Source: CAMLHP01 sp035759745 | Lineage (GTDB): Bacteria > Gemmatimonadota > Gemmatimonadetes > Gemmatimonadales > GWC2-71-9 | Assembly (NCBI GenBank): GCA_035759745.1 | Contig: DASTUF010000014.1 | Span: 1-64,000, forward strand | DNA: 64,000 nucleotides | Direction: 5' to 3' | Shown: piece by piece, positions 43,131-51,443 of the stretch | Layout of the letters: the number at the start of each line of letters is the position of its first letter | How positions within the stretch are numbered: the first letter of the stretch is position 1 | The notes under the pieces: generated by a model | Databases searched by the model: none | What the model saw: the letters and a program-made list of their open reading frames with translations, nothing else | Told to the model about the DNA's origin: nothing | Program-made: the position numbers and the translations under genes

Positions 43131-43880
43131 TTAGAGTTCCCGTCCCGGCGCGGTCTGGCTTCCCGGCTCGCTGAATCCGGTAGTGCTCCGGTAGTGCCGC
43201 CGGGCCACCTCGGTGTCCTGCTGCATGCGGGTGAGCCAGCCCTCCCAGCGCGAACGCATCGGGCCAATGAGCCCGCCGCCGACGCCCACGATCAGGATGC
43301 CGCTGACGGTGGCCAGCACCGCAATGAGCACCGGCATGGTGACGGTGGTGGCGATCCCGATCTGGTTGAGCGCCGCGATCAGGCCGAGCCCGATGACGAA
43401 GATGGCCGCGATCCGGGCCAGCGTCCTGCCATACGACAGACCGCCCAGCACGCCGCTCAGGATCTCGCGCACCGCGTTGGCGATGGCCACCGAGATCACC
43501 ACGATCAGCACCGCCACGATCGCCCGCGGCAGCCACGCGACGATCTGGTTCACTATGTCGCTGATGGCGTTGGGGCCGAAGGGCTGGAGCGCGAGCTGGA
43601 GCGCCAGCAGCAGGATGCCGTAGTACACCAGCCTCGCGATGAGCTCGATGGGTCCGAAGGCGGGTGAGAAGAACTTCGTGATCCCGCTGCGCTCGATGAC
43701 CCGGTTGAAGTCGACCTTTTCCAGCAGCGCGGCCACCAGCCGTGACAATGCCTTGGCGATGAACCAGCCCAGCAGCAGGACGATGACGAAGATCAGCACC
43801 TTCGGCAGGAACGTCACGATAGAGTCCCAGGCGCGAGTCGCGCCGCCCTCCCAGTTCACGGATTGCGCGGCTGTCAACAT
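43131..43880 (-). CDS. Mechanosensitive channel-like membrane protein (TM-helix repeat family)
   Basis: A 249-residue integral membrane protein with four or five hydrophobic helices, among them LPKVLIFVIVLLLGWFIAKA and AIVAVLIVVISVAIANA, and GLSYGRTLARIAAIFVIGL. The pattern matches the 'conserved TM helix' branch of MscS-related proteins, which lacks the MscS beta-domain. ATG at 43880 follows GGAGG; the longer frame is not supported. Divergent from lon. Confidence 0.8.
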   Translation of the reverse strand: MLTAAQSVNWEGGATRAWDSIVTFLPKVLIFVIVLLLGWFIAKALSRLVAALLEKVDFNRVIERSGITKFFSPAFGPIELIARLVYYGILLLALQLALQPFGPNAISDIVNQIVAWLPRAIVAVLIVVISVAIANAVREILSGVLGGLSYGRTLARIAAIFVIGLGLIAALNQIGIATTVTMPVLIAVLATVSGILIVGVGGGLIGPMRSRWEGWLTRMQQDTEVARRHYRSTTGFSEPGSQTAPGREL

Positions 43881-44100
43881 GAGGCACCTCCGTCCAGAAA
43901 TTGATGGATACGTCTTCCCAATGTGGGACGCGGAGCACTGGAAGGGCAAGCATCAGATGGGCGACGGGGCCAGAATGGCAGGAAGCAGGGTGATTCCTGA
44001 CAGCCACGGCAGACCTCACTTCCTCGAGAATTGGCGGCCAACCAGGTGCCGGATGGCGCAACCCTCGTCGCGGGTACACCTTACGCCAAGTCGAGGTGAC

Positions 44101-44116
44101 TGGCACGACCGCTGCA
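44101..44116 (+). promoter_or_regulatory. Candidate sigma-54 promoter of lon
   Basis: TGGCACGACCGCTGCA fits the -24/-12 consensus TGGCACRNNNNTTGCW with one mismatch and correct GG-to-GC spacing. Transcription would begin near 44128, about 55 bases before the lon ATG. Whether this organism has RpoN is not known from the window. Confidence 0.4.
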
Positions 44117-44145
44117 CAAGGAGGGTCCAATTCGCCGCCTTGTGC
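44114..44145. promoter_or_regulatory. Inverted repeat GCACAAGG/CCTTGTGC upstream of lon
   Basis: Perfect 8-bp arms at 44114-44121 and 44138-44145 are separated by 16 bases. They could be an operator or a hairpin in the lon leader. Confidence 0.5.
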
Positions 44146-44182
44146 GTCATCGCAATCGGCGGCCTCATCTGAAGGAGTCCGG

Positions 44183-46723
44183 ATGTCCGAACGTCTGACA
44201 TTGCCGGTGCTGCCCCTCCGTGAAGTCGTGCTCTTTCCCGGTGTCACCGCCCCGATTGGGGCTGGCCGGCCGGGAACGTTGCGCGCCATCGAGGCGGCAC
44301 TCCAGCATCCTGACAAGCTTGTCTTTGCGGTGTCCCAGCGGCAGAACGTCGACACGGTTGCGGCTGAGTCGCTGTACACCATCGGCACCATCGCCCGTAT
44401 AGGGCAGCTGCAGCGTGGCCTGGCCGGCATGCAGTTGCTGCTGCACGGCGAGCGGCGGGGCATTGCCATCCACTACAGCGAGACCGACGGCTACCTCCAG
44501 GCCGTCGTGCGTGACACCGAGGAAATGCTGCCACTGGAGCCGGAAGACCCGGCGTTCGTGGCGCTCTACCGGGAAGCCCGGGCGCGTGCGGCCGAGCTGG
44601 GCCAGAAGTCGGGGCTGCCGGAAGAAGTGGTCAACCAGGTGCTGGCGGGCGTGACCGAGTCGGGTCGTTTCGCCGACCTCGTCGCCGGCTACATCGACAT
44701 CACGCCAGGCGAGCGCCAGGCATTGCTGGAGACGCTCTCGGTCGAGGAGCGGCTGCGGCGGGTCCTGGTGCATGTGCAGCGCCAGATCGGGGTGCTCGAC
44801 GCCCAGGAAGACATCAAGACCCAGGTGCAGGAAGAGCTGGGCGAGCGCCAGCGGGAGATGTTCCTGCGGGAGCAGCTCAAGCGCATCCGGCAGGAGCTGG
44901 GCGAGGACGAGGACGCTGACGATCTCGAGGAGCTGAAGGACCGGATCGAGGAGCTGGAGCTCCCGCCCGAGGCGCGGCGCGAGGTCGATCGCGAGCTCGG
45001 ACGGCTCACCCGCATCGGCCGGGAGAGCATGGAGTCCCAGGTCATCCGCACCTATCTCGAGAACGTCGCCGAGCTTCCGTGGAGTGTTCGCAGTGACGAG
45101 CACCTCGACCTGCCGCAGGCCCAGACGATCCTCGACGAGGATCACTACGCCCTGGGCGACGTGAAGGACCGGGTGCTGGAGTTCCTGGCGGTGCGTCAGC
45201 TGCGTGAGGCGGCCCGCGCCGAGGAGCGAAAGGCAGCCGAACTCGAAGCCGCAGCCGAGAAGAAGGCGGCGGAGGTGGCAGCGGGTGAGTCCACCGACAC
45301 GGCGGTGGCAACCGCCACCATCCCGCACAGCAACAAGCCGGTGCCCGGGAACGAAGACGACAAGACAACCAAGGGGCCCATCCTGCTGTTCGTGGGACCG
45401 CCCGGCGTGGGCAAGACGTCCATCGCCAAGAGCATCGCCCGCGCGATGGGGCGGAAGTACGTCCGGATCTCGCTGGGTGGTGCCCGCGACGAAGCCGACA
45501 TCCGGGGACACCGGCGGACCTACGTCGGGGCGATGCCGGGACGGATCCTGCAGGGCATGAAGCAGGCCGGCACCAAGAACCCGGTCTTCCTGCTGGACGA
45601 GGTGGACAAGCTGGGCGTGTCGTTCCAGGGCGATCCGGCGAGTGCGCTGCTCGAGGTGCTCGACCCGGCCCAGAACGACAGTTTCGTGGACCACTATCTC
45701 GGCGTGCCGTTCGACCTGAGCGAGGTGCTCTTCATCGCCACGGCGAATTTCATCCAGAACATCCCCGGTCCGCTGCTGGACCGGATGGAAGTGGTGGAGT
45801 TCGCCGGTTACACCGAACGGGAGAAGCGGGCCATCGCCCGGCAGTACCTCATCCCCCGGCAGTTCAGCGAGAACGGGCTCACCACCGAGCAGATCGCCAT
45901 CGAGGACGACGCGCTGTCCGAGGTGATCACCGGCTACACCCGCGAGAGCGGGGTGCGCCAGCTGGAGCGCGAGATCGGGCGGTTGTCCCGGAAGGTGGCG
46001 CGCAAGATCGCAGCGCAGGAGACCGAGCAGGTTACGGTCACGAAGGAGCTGGTGGACGACCTGCTGGGCCGGCCCAAGGTGCACCCGGAGAAGATGGCGC
46101 ACACCGACCAGGTGGGTGTCGCGACCGGGATGTACTACACCCCCACCGGCGGCGACATCATGTTCGTCGAAGCCAGCAGCATGCGGGGGAAGGGCGAGCT
46201 GGTGCTCACCGGCCAGCTGGGCGACGTGATGAAGGAGTCGGCGCGGGCGGCCTGGACCTATGCCCGCTCCCACGCGGCGGCGCTGCGGATTCCGGACGAG
46301 ATGTTCGACCGGGACCTGCACGTGCACGTTCCCGCCGGGGCGATTCCCAAGGACGGCCCCTCGGCCGGCGTGACGATGGCATCCGCCATTGTCTCGGCGC
46401 TGTCCAACCGCACGGTGCGCAATGACATCGCCATGACCGGCGAGATCACGCTCCGCGGGCGGGTGCTGCCGATCGGCGGCGTGAAGGAGAAGGTGCTGGG
46501 GGCGGTGCGGTCGGGCATCAACCGGGTGCTGCTGCCCAAGGAGAACGAAGCGGACCTGGAGGACCTGCCCACGGAAGTACGGGACAAGCTGGAGATCTTC
46601 CTGGTGCAGGACCTGGGCGAAGTGCTGGCCCTCACCCTGCGTGGTGCATCATACCGGGAAGGCCGCCTGCTCTTCGGGGACGAGAACCCGCGCGACGTGC
46701 AGCCGCTGGGGTATCCGCATTAG
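44183..46723 (+). CDS. lon: ATP-dependent protease Lon
   Basis: An 846-residue LonA protease that degrades damaged and regulatory proteins in the cytoplasm. It has an N-terminal substrate domain (LPVLPLREVVLFPGV), a coiled-coil, the AAA+ module with Walker A GPPGVGKTS (about 405-412) and Walker B VFLLDEVDK, and the protease domain with catalytic Ser727 (PKDGPSAGV) and Lys770 (GGVKEKVLG). An Ala/Glu/Lys-rich insert (about residues 345-400) precedes the Walker A site and is longer than usual. AAGGAG before ATG 44183. Confidence 0.96.
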   Translation: MSERLTLPVLPLREVVLFPGVTAPIGAGRPGTLRAIEAALQHPDKLVFAVSQRQNVDTVAAESLYTIGTIARIGQLQRGLAGMQLLLHGERRGIAIHYSETDGYLQAVVRDTEEMLPLEPEDPAFVALYREARARAAELGQKSGLPEEVVNQVLAGVTESGRFADLVAGYIDITPGERQALLETLSVEERLRRVLVHVQRQIGVLDAQEDIKTQVQEELGERQREMFLREQLKRIRQELGEDEDADDLEELKDRIEELELPPEARREVDRELGRLTRIGRESMESQVIRTYLENVAELPWSVRSDEHLDLPQAQTILDEDHYALGDVKDRVLEFLAVRQLREAARAEERKAAELEAAAEKKAAEVAAGESTDTAVATATIPHSNKPVPGNEDDKTTKGPILLFVGPPGVGKTSIAKSIARAMGRKYVRISLGGARDEADIRGHRRTYVGAMPGRILQGMKQAGTKNPVFLLDEVDKLGVSFQGDPASALLEVLDPAQNDSFVDHYLGVPFDLSEVLFIATANFIQNIPGPLLDRMEVVEFAGYTEREKRAIARQYLIPRQFSENGLTTEQIAIEDDALSEVITGYTRESGVRQLEREIGRLSRKVARKIAAQETEQVTVTKELVDDLLGRPKVHPEKMAHTDQVGVATGMYYTPTGGDIMFVEASSMRGKGELVLTGQLGDVMKESARAAWTYARSHAAALRIPDEMFDRDLHVHVPAGAIPKDGPSAGVTMASAIVSALSNRTVRNDIAMTGEITLRGRVLPIGGVKEKVLGAVRSGINRVLLPKENEADLEDLPTEVRDKLEIFLVQDLGEVLALTLRGASYREGRLLFGDENPRDVQPLGYPH

Positions 46724-46757
46724 CGGGCGCGCCCGCTAGCGGGTGCACTCGCTAGCT
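46721..46757. terminator. Tandem palindromes after lon
   Basis: TAGCGGGCGCGCCCGCTA (46721-46738) is a perfect 18-base palindrome that begins with the lon stop codon. A second, near-perfect one lies at 46736-46757 (GCTAGCG...CGCTAGC) and reaches the stop of the convergent GGDEF gene. Probably a bidirectional terminator or a REP-like unit; there is no U-tract. Confidence 0.65.
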
Positions 46758-48284
46758 GCGGTTACCCGCCGCGAGCAACTCGTCCGACGTAGTACCGTCT
46801 TCGCCCAGTATCGCGAGGGCGAGGGAAAACTGCAGTGGAATCGTGCCGCCGTCGCGGGCCTCGTAAGGATGGTCCGCGGCGGCGGCTTCGACTTTCCGGG
46901 CGATTCGTCCGGCTCCCTCACGGCTGGACCCGCGCAGCACCACGCAGAACGAGCGGCCGCCCCTGCGGCCGACCACATCGCTCTGCCGCACGGTCCCGCG
47001 CAGCACCGATGCGGCATGCGCCAGCAGGCGATCACCCACCGCGCTGCCGTGCTCGTCGTTGACGCCGCGCAATCCGTCGACCGTCGCCAGGAGCAAGGCC
47101 AGGGCCCGGTCGTCCCGGCGTGCCAGTGCGACCGCATGATCCAGTTCGGCCCGAAGTGAGGCATCGGCCAGCGCGCCGGTGAGCGGATCCCGCCGCACAA
47201 GTTCGCGGGTGCGGCGGCCCCGCTCGGCGCGGGCCCGGAGCTCCGCCGCCACCATGCCCGCCTCGCGAGCACCCACCAGCACTTCGTCCACACCTTCCCG
47301 CAACGCTGACAGCCGATCCTCCTCCGACACCGCACCGAGCAGGATCACCGGCACGCCCACGCAGCGCGGATCCTGGCGCACCAGCCGGGCCAGCGCGCGG
47401 CCGCCTCCATCGGGAAGGGAAGCTGCTGCGATGACCACGTCCGGGATCGACACCTCGAGATGCTGTTCGGCGCTGACGGGATCGGAGGCGAGCCGCACCT
47501 CGACGCCCAGGTGGCGCAGCGCGTCTCCCAGGCGATCCTGGCGCTCGGGCGCGTCGTCGGCCAGCACGGCCACGAACCGGGCCGCGCTGGCGAGGACATG
47601 CCGCTGGGCCAGCCGGGCGAGCTCGGACGCGGCGCGCTCGGCGGGAAGCACCATCTCCACCCCGGCGACCGCGGCCCGCAGCCGGTCCACCGGCACCTCC
47701 TGCTCCACCAGCACGATGGTGCGAGGCGACAGCGCCGGCACCACCATCCAGCTGGCGGCGAGCGCGAACGAGGCGTTTCCCTGGAAGGCTATCACCACCA
47801 GCTGCACCGCATCCGCCCGGGCGACGTCCTCCGGCCGGGCGTCGGGCGGGAGCACACGCGCCGCGAAGCCGGCCCCTCCCAGCACTTCGCGCAGGTCGTC
47901 CACCAGCGGTCCGGCCGGCGCTGCGACCACCGCGAGGCGGCTGGCTCCTCCGCCCAGCGCAGCGCGCAGCATGTGCTCGGCCTCGGAGAAGAGCACGGCG
48001 AGCCGGTCGATGGAATCATCGAGGGTGTCGGCGTTGGCCGGCCCGGGCGCCGGCGCTCCTGCCAGCCACCGCTCCACCTGTCGTGCCGCCGAGCTGATCT
48101 CGGGAAATCCATACGAGCCGCCGGAGCCCACCAGCCGATGGAACCGGGTGCGCAGCGCGGCCAGCACCGACGCATCGCCCGAGCGATACGCGTCGGCGTC
48201 CGCCCGGAGTTCCGCCAGCCGGGCGCCGGACTCCGCCAGGTAATCGCGACGGAGTTGGTCGAACGCCTTCTCGAACGGTTCCAT
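46752..48284 (-). CDS. Hpt-receiver-degenerate GGDEF protein
   Basis: A 510-residue signalling protein. The N-terminal Hpt-like helical domain has His49 in RFHRLVGSGGSYGF. One or two receiver-like segments (about 120-340) have weak motifs (DVVIAAASLPDGGGRALARL, PVILLGAVSEE). The C-terminal GGDEF fold (about 345-500) starts at RRDPLTGALADASLRAEL. The active-site GGDEF is replaced by GGRSF (442-446), so cyclic-di-GMP synthesis is unlikely. The start overlaps the TrmB-like regulator stop (TGATG). Confidence 0.82.
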   Translation of the reverse strand: MEPFEKAFDQLRRDYLAESGARLAELRADADAYRSGDASVLAALRTRFHRLVGSGGSYGFPEISSAARQVERWLAGAPAPGPANADTLDDSIDRLAVLFSEAEHMLRAALGGGASRLAVVAAPAGPLVDDLREVLGGAGFAARVLPPDARPEDVARADAVQLVVIAFQGNASFALAASWMVVPALSPRTIVLVEQEVPVDRLRAAVAGVEMVLPAERAASELARLAQRHVLASAARFVAVLADDAPERQDRLGDALRHLGVEVRLASDPVSAEQHLEVSIPDVVIAAASLPDGGGRALARLVRQDPRCVGVPVILLGAVSEEDRLSALREGVDEVLVGAREAGMVAAELRARAERGRRTRELVRRDPLTGALADASLRAELDHAVALARRDDRALALLLATVDGLRGVNDEHGSAVGDRLLAHAASVLRGTVRQSDVVGRRGGRSFCVVLRGSSREGAGRIARKVEAAAADHPYEARDGGTIPLQFSLALAILGEDGTTSDELLAAGNRS

Positions 48285-48970
48285 CAGCGACCCATCAAGT
48301 GCAGGAAGGCGAGGCGGGCAGCGGCGAGGTGAAGGGGAGATGCGCTCCAGAGACCGGAAACTCGTGCCCCGTCGCGCGAGGCGATGAGGGCGCCGCGGTC
48401 ATCCACCAGCGCAATGAGTGGCGTGGCAGGCCACAAACCATCGGGGACGCTGACGGAAGTAAGGGGGGCGAAATCAAGGGACGCTTCGCCCACGACACCC
48501 AGTTCGAGGTCCACTCCGCCGGCCGCGGCTCGACGGAGCTGGGGTGCGAGGAGTGGATACGCGTCGGCCGGCGCGAGAAGCTCGACGCGACGCTGAGCCC
48601 GGGCCACCTGATTCCCGATGAGCTGCAGCACGGCACGAGGGGTCTCGACTTCAACCAGCGTGGAGGTGCCGGGGACGGCCACCGCCTCCAGGGCGGCACT
48701 CAACCGCTCGACGTCCTGGCCATGGCTGCTGGTGATCCGGGCGATCAGTGCGCCGGGAGCTTCCGGACGGTATCGCCTGGGTCGCTGGCCCTCGACCCGC
48801 GCCGCTCCCTTCTGGACCAGGCCCTCGAGCGCCGCGTATGCATTGGCCCGGGCGAGGCCGGCATTCCGCGCTACGGCGTAGCCAGTTCCCGGTCCCGCCT
48901 GGAGCAGGACCGAGTAGACCACGCTCTCGGTGGGCGTGAAGCCGAAGGGGGTGAGGTCAACAGCCGGCAC
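48284..48970 (-). CDS. TrmB-like transcriptional regulator
   Basis: A 228-residue protein. The N-terminal winged helix is GFTPTESVVYSVLLQAGPGTGYAVARNAGLARANAYAALEGLVQKGAA, given here in outline, positions about 10-60. A PLD-like/effector domain follows, resembling the TrmB C-terminal part (RRVELLAPADAYPLLAPQL). It would repress or activate genes in response to a ligand. The start is GTG at 48970. It is coupled to the degenerate GGDEF gene downstream. Confidence 0.8.
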   Translation of the reverse strand: MPAVDLTPFGFTPTESVVYSVLLQAGPGTGYAVARNAGLARANAYAALEGLVQKGAARVEGQRPRRYRPEAPGALIARITSSHGQDVERLSAALEAVAVPGTSTLVEVETPRAVLQLIGNQVARAQRRVELLAPADAYPLLAPQLRRAAAGGVDLELGVVGEASLDFAPLTSVSVPDGLWPATPLIALVDDRGALIASRDGARVSGLWSASPLHLAAARLAFLHLMGR

Positions 48971-48980
48971 GGAAATCCAA

Positions 48981-50168
48981 TCAGGTGTACTGCAGTTCCC
49001 AGTTGAGCAGCTTGGCTATGAGCGCCAGGCGAAAGGTGACGTCCGCTGAGCGCCCCTCGAAAGTCTTTGACTCATGCTCGAGCGGGAACATGTGCCAGGC
49101 AATCTTGTGGGTCGCCTTGGGCAGCGACCGCAGTCCCGCGGGCCGCCACACTCCCTGCTCATCGCATTGCGAGACAAGCCGAGCCAGGACCTTGCTCGCG
49201 ACCGGCGCCCACTGGAGCGAGCCCATCCGGGCCAGCAACTCGATGTAGTGCAGCGCGAGCGGGATGTCCTTGGCGTTGCCCCTGGCATCGGCAGCGATGG
49301 GCTCGCCCAGCAGCAGGTGGGCGGGCTTGAGGGTCCGTCGGCCCATCTTCACCACGAACGCCTTCCTGGGCGCCGGCTGCGCCAGGTAATGCCCCAGCCG
49401 CTCGGCAAAGCCCGCGCGTTCGCGCTGGAGCGACGGCATGGATGCCACCATCGCGACCGAGTACCAGCTGGGCGGGTACGCTTCGGGATTGAGCGCGTTG
49501 GAGCTGCCGGCCCGGACGAACGGCTTCTCGGCGAGCGGGCTGCGAAGGAACGAGGATACGGCACTGGCGATCCGGTGCGCCGCGCCACGGACCCGCGGGT
49601 CGTCGGCATGGCCGGTCTCGGCCAGAGCGCAGGTCGCCGCCTCTCGCAGCGTCTCGCGGGCCCAGGGGCCGGCGGTCGGCTCTGCCTTCACCAGCTTCTG
49701 ATACTCGTGCAGAAGGGCCGGATCTTCGTCGCGCGACAGGAGCCGGAAGAGGACGCGATCGGCGAGCTTGAAGGGCCGGCTCCCCTCCGGCAGGCCGAGC
49801 TGGGCCAGCCGGCGGTACTGGGGGATGGTACCGACTTCCTTGATCCCGTCCTTGGCCGAGGGAGCCAGGCCGAGGAGGTTCTGGCCCCAGATCCCAGTGT
49901 CCTTCTGCTTCTTGACGACGGCGAGCGTCGCTGGCGACTCGGCGATCGAGGCGGACGCCACCTCCAGCTGCTCGGGCTGAAGCAGCCCTGGTGGGGTCAG
50001 CTCCGCCAGGGTTCGGTATCGGATCGACTCGCCTGCATTGGCGGCCAGCCAGGAGAGTGGAATCCGATGCGAGTTCGGCAGTTCCAGAACGGCTCCCGGT
50101 GAGATGGAAGATGTAAAAGTGGCGCCAAAATACCACGGCACAACGAGATGTGCCACCGTCCCTCGCAC
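48981..50168 (-). CDS. Conserved-looking helical protein of unknown function
   Basis: A 395-residue soluble protein without signal peptide or recognised domain. It is rich in amphipathic helices of repeat type (for example RLAQLGLPEGSRPFKLADRV, ALHYIELLARMGSLQWAPVA, and the Trp-rich tail ESKTFEGRSADVTFRLALIA). The arrangement recalls alpha-alpha toroid folds such as terpenoid cyclase-like or HEAT-type proteins, but this is only an impression. The start is GTG at 50168 behind an AT-rich region with a palindrome. Ends 10 bases before the TrmB-like gene, so it may head that operon. Confidence 0.65.
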   Translation of the reverse strand: MRGTVAHLVVPWYFGATFTSSISPGAVLELPNSHRIPLSWLAANAGESIRYRTLAELTPPGLLQPEQLEVASASIAESPATLAVVKKQKDTGIWGQNLLGLAPSAKDGIKEVGTIPQYRRLAQLGLPEGSRPFKLADRVLFRLLSRDEDPALLHEYQKLVKAEPTAGPWARETLREAATCALAETGHADDPRVRGAAHRIASAVSSFLRSPLAEKPFVRAGSSNALNPEAYPPSWYSVAMVASMPSLQRERAGFAERLGHYLAQPAPRKAFVVKMGRRTLKPAHLLLGEPIAADARGNAKDIPLALHYIELLARMGSLQWAPVASKVLARLVSQCDEQGVWRPAGLRSLPKATHKIAWHMFPLEHESKTFEGRSADVTFRLALIAKLLNWELQYT

Positions 50169-50181
50169 CGGGCCGCTGCGC

Positions 50182-50196
50182 TACTTTGGTAAAGTA
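50182..50196. promoter_or_regulatory. AT-rich palindrome upstream of the 395-residue protein gene
   Basis: TACTTTGGTAAAGTA, arms TACTTT/AAAGTA around GGT, lies 13 bases before the GTG start. It is within a distinctly AT-rich 50-base stretch (50180-50230). The position suits an operator over the minus-strand promoter. Confidence 0.5.
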
Positions 50197-50273
50197 TTGT
50201 GATATAAGTTGTTACAGAGTAGGAAAACAATGGTGGACGACTCTGACTGGCCGACCAGCCAATATCCTTCTAA

Positions 50274-50314
50274 CCCCCACGCCCCACGCCCCACGCCCCA
50301 CGCCCTACGCCCTA
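50274..50314. repeat. Heptanucleotide array CCCCACG/CCCTACG
   Basis: About six units of CCCCACG or CCCTACG (complement TAGGGCG, CGTGGGG). On the minus strand the first TAG is the stop codon of the lipoprotein gene that ends at 50312. Confidence 0.85.
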
Positions 50315-51430
50315 CTGGTATTGGATGTACACCGGCGACGGAAACAGGTCGATCACCTGCCGCGGGGTCAGCATGGGCTTGTCGTTCTTGTAGAAGAGCT
50401 TGAAGCCGGCGTACTGGACGGGGTCGTTCTGGATCACGTGCCGCCAGGTCGACCGCTTGAGCTGGGGCGCGCCGAAGCCGTCCATGTCAATGATTACCTG
50501 GACTCGGGGGTCGGCCACGATCTGGTCGGCGTTGGTGAGCATCCGCTCGGTGAAGCGATGCACCACCAGCATCTTGGGTGGAAGCTTGTTTCGCTCCACG
50601 ATGTCCGCGAGGAACCGGATCGCATGATTGATCTCGGCGGCGTCCATGGTGCCGATCTTCCGCCCGGGACGGGTTCCGTCCTTCATGGCGAACTCGGGAT
50701 CCAGCGCAAGATGGACGTAGGGGCGCTCGAGGAAGCTGACCAGCCGCGGCAGCTCGGCCTCGACCGTGCTGAGCCCGATCTGCACGTCCACGAAGAAGAG
50801 CCACCCGCGCTGCTCCGCCCACTGCGCCACCCGGTTGATCACGCTGTCGGTCATCCGCAGCCGGTACATGCCATCCCGGCCGGCGTCGGCCTGAGCCACC
50901 GTCACAATCATGTGGAGGGCGGGGCGGACCGGCGTCGTCGAGTCGGCCTCGGCCCACTCGGCAACGGTCGCTTCCAGCCGCCGGATCATTTCGTCACGGG
51001 GGTACTCGCCCAGCACGCCCATTCGCCGGGAAAGCGGATTTCCGTAGTAGGCCACGACCCGGCTGCCCGGTACCACGGCGCCCGGCAGCACCGGTGGCAA
51101 GGCGGGCCAGGGGACGGAGTCGGTGGCGCGGCTTGAACGGGTTGGGCTGGCTGCGGCTCGCGCAGCTCGCGCAGCTCGCGCGGTGCGGAGCGAGTCGGCC
51201 CGGCGCACGCTGTCGACCCGGGCGAGGCTGTCGGCGAGGGCGATGCTGTCAGCGCGGGCGATGCTGTCGAGCCGGGCGACGCTGTCGCGCGCCAGGCTGT
51301 CGAGGCGGATGGAATCGAGGCGGGCTCGCTCGGCCTCCTGCGCCCGGCCGGCCCGGAAATCGGCGCAGGCCATGATGGCGCACCCCAGCACCACCGCCCG
51401 GGCGAGGCGGAACTTCGCTGCCAATCGCAT
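50312..51430 (-). CDS. Secreted protein with Asp-Ser repeat region, unknown function
   Basis: A 372-residue exported protein. The signal peptide is RLARAVVLGCAIMAC, possibly a lipobox. It is followed by a 50-residue repetitive stretch of the pattern (A/L)DS(I/L)AR (for example SIARADSIALADSLARVDS), then a conserved domain from about residue 115 (SRVVAYYGNPLSRRMGVLGE to the C-terminus). The strand-helix alternation (HMIVTVAQAD, LFFVDVQIG, VHLALDPEFAM, VIIDMDGFG) suggests a TIM-barrel-like fold, perhaps hydrolytic, but no family was recognised. ATG at 51430 is used. It is 13 bases after the OmpA-like gene and probably co-transcribed. Confidence 0.7.
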   Translation of the reverse strand: MRLAAKFRLARAVVLGCAIMACADFRAGRAQEAERARLDSIRLDSLARDSVARLDSIARADSIALADSLARVDSVRRADSLRTARAARAARAAASPTRSSRATDSVPWPALPPVLPGAVVPGSRVVAYYGNPLSRRMGVLGEYPRDEMIRRLEATVAEWAEADSTTPVRPALHMIVTVAQADAGRDGMYRLRMTDSVINRVAQWAEQRGWLFFVDVQIGLSTVEAELPRLVSFLERPYVHLALDPEFAMKDGTRPGRKIGTMDAAEINHAIRFLADIVERNKLPPKMLVVHRFTERMLTNADQIVADPRVQVIIDMDGFGAPQLKRSTWRHVIQNDPVQYAGFKLFYKNDKPMLTPRQVIDLFPSPVYIQYQ

Positions 51431-51443
51431 GATGTGGCCGAGT

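Larger units (their letters stand above)
43881..44182. other. 302-base divergent intergenic region upstream of lon
   Basis: It separates the channel gene and lon. No gene is supported on either strand. It holds a sigma-54-like site and an 8-bp inverted repeat near the lon side (listed separately) and the ribosome site AAGGAG of lon. No CIRCE-type heat-shock element is seen. Confidence 0.7.

Noticed and set aside
41656..44469. 937-codon frame on the minus strand
   Set aside because: It crosses the kinase, a repeat array, the channel gene and the lon leader in a wrong frame; no motif.
44165..46327. 720-codon frame opposite lon
   Set aside because: Shadow of lon; no coherent domain.
50209..50403. 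Small + strand frame across the AT-rich region
   Set aside because: It runs into the repeat array and the antisense of the next gene, with no motif or ribosome site.
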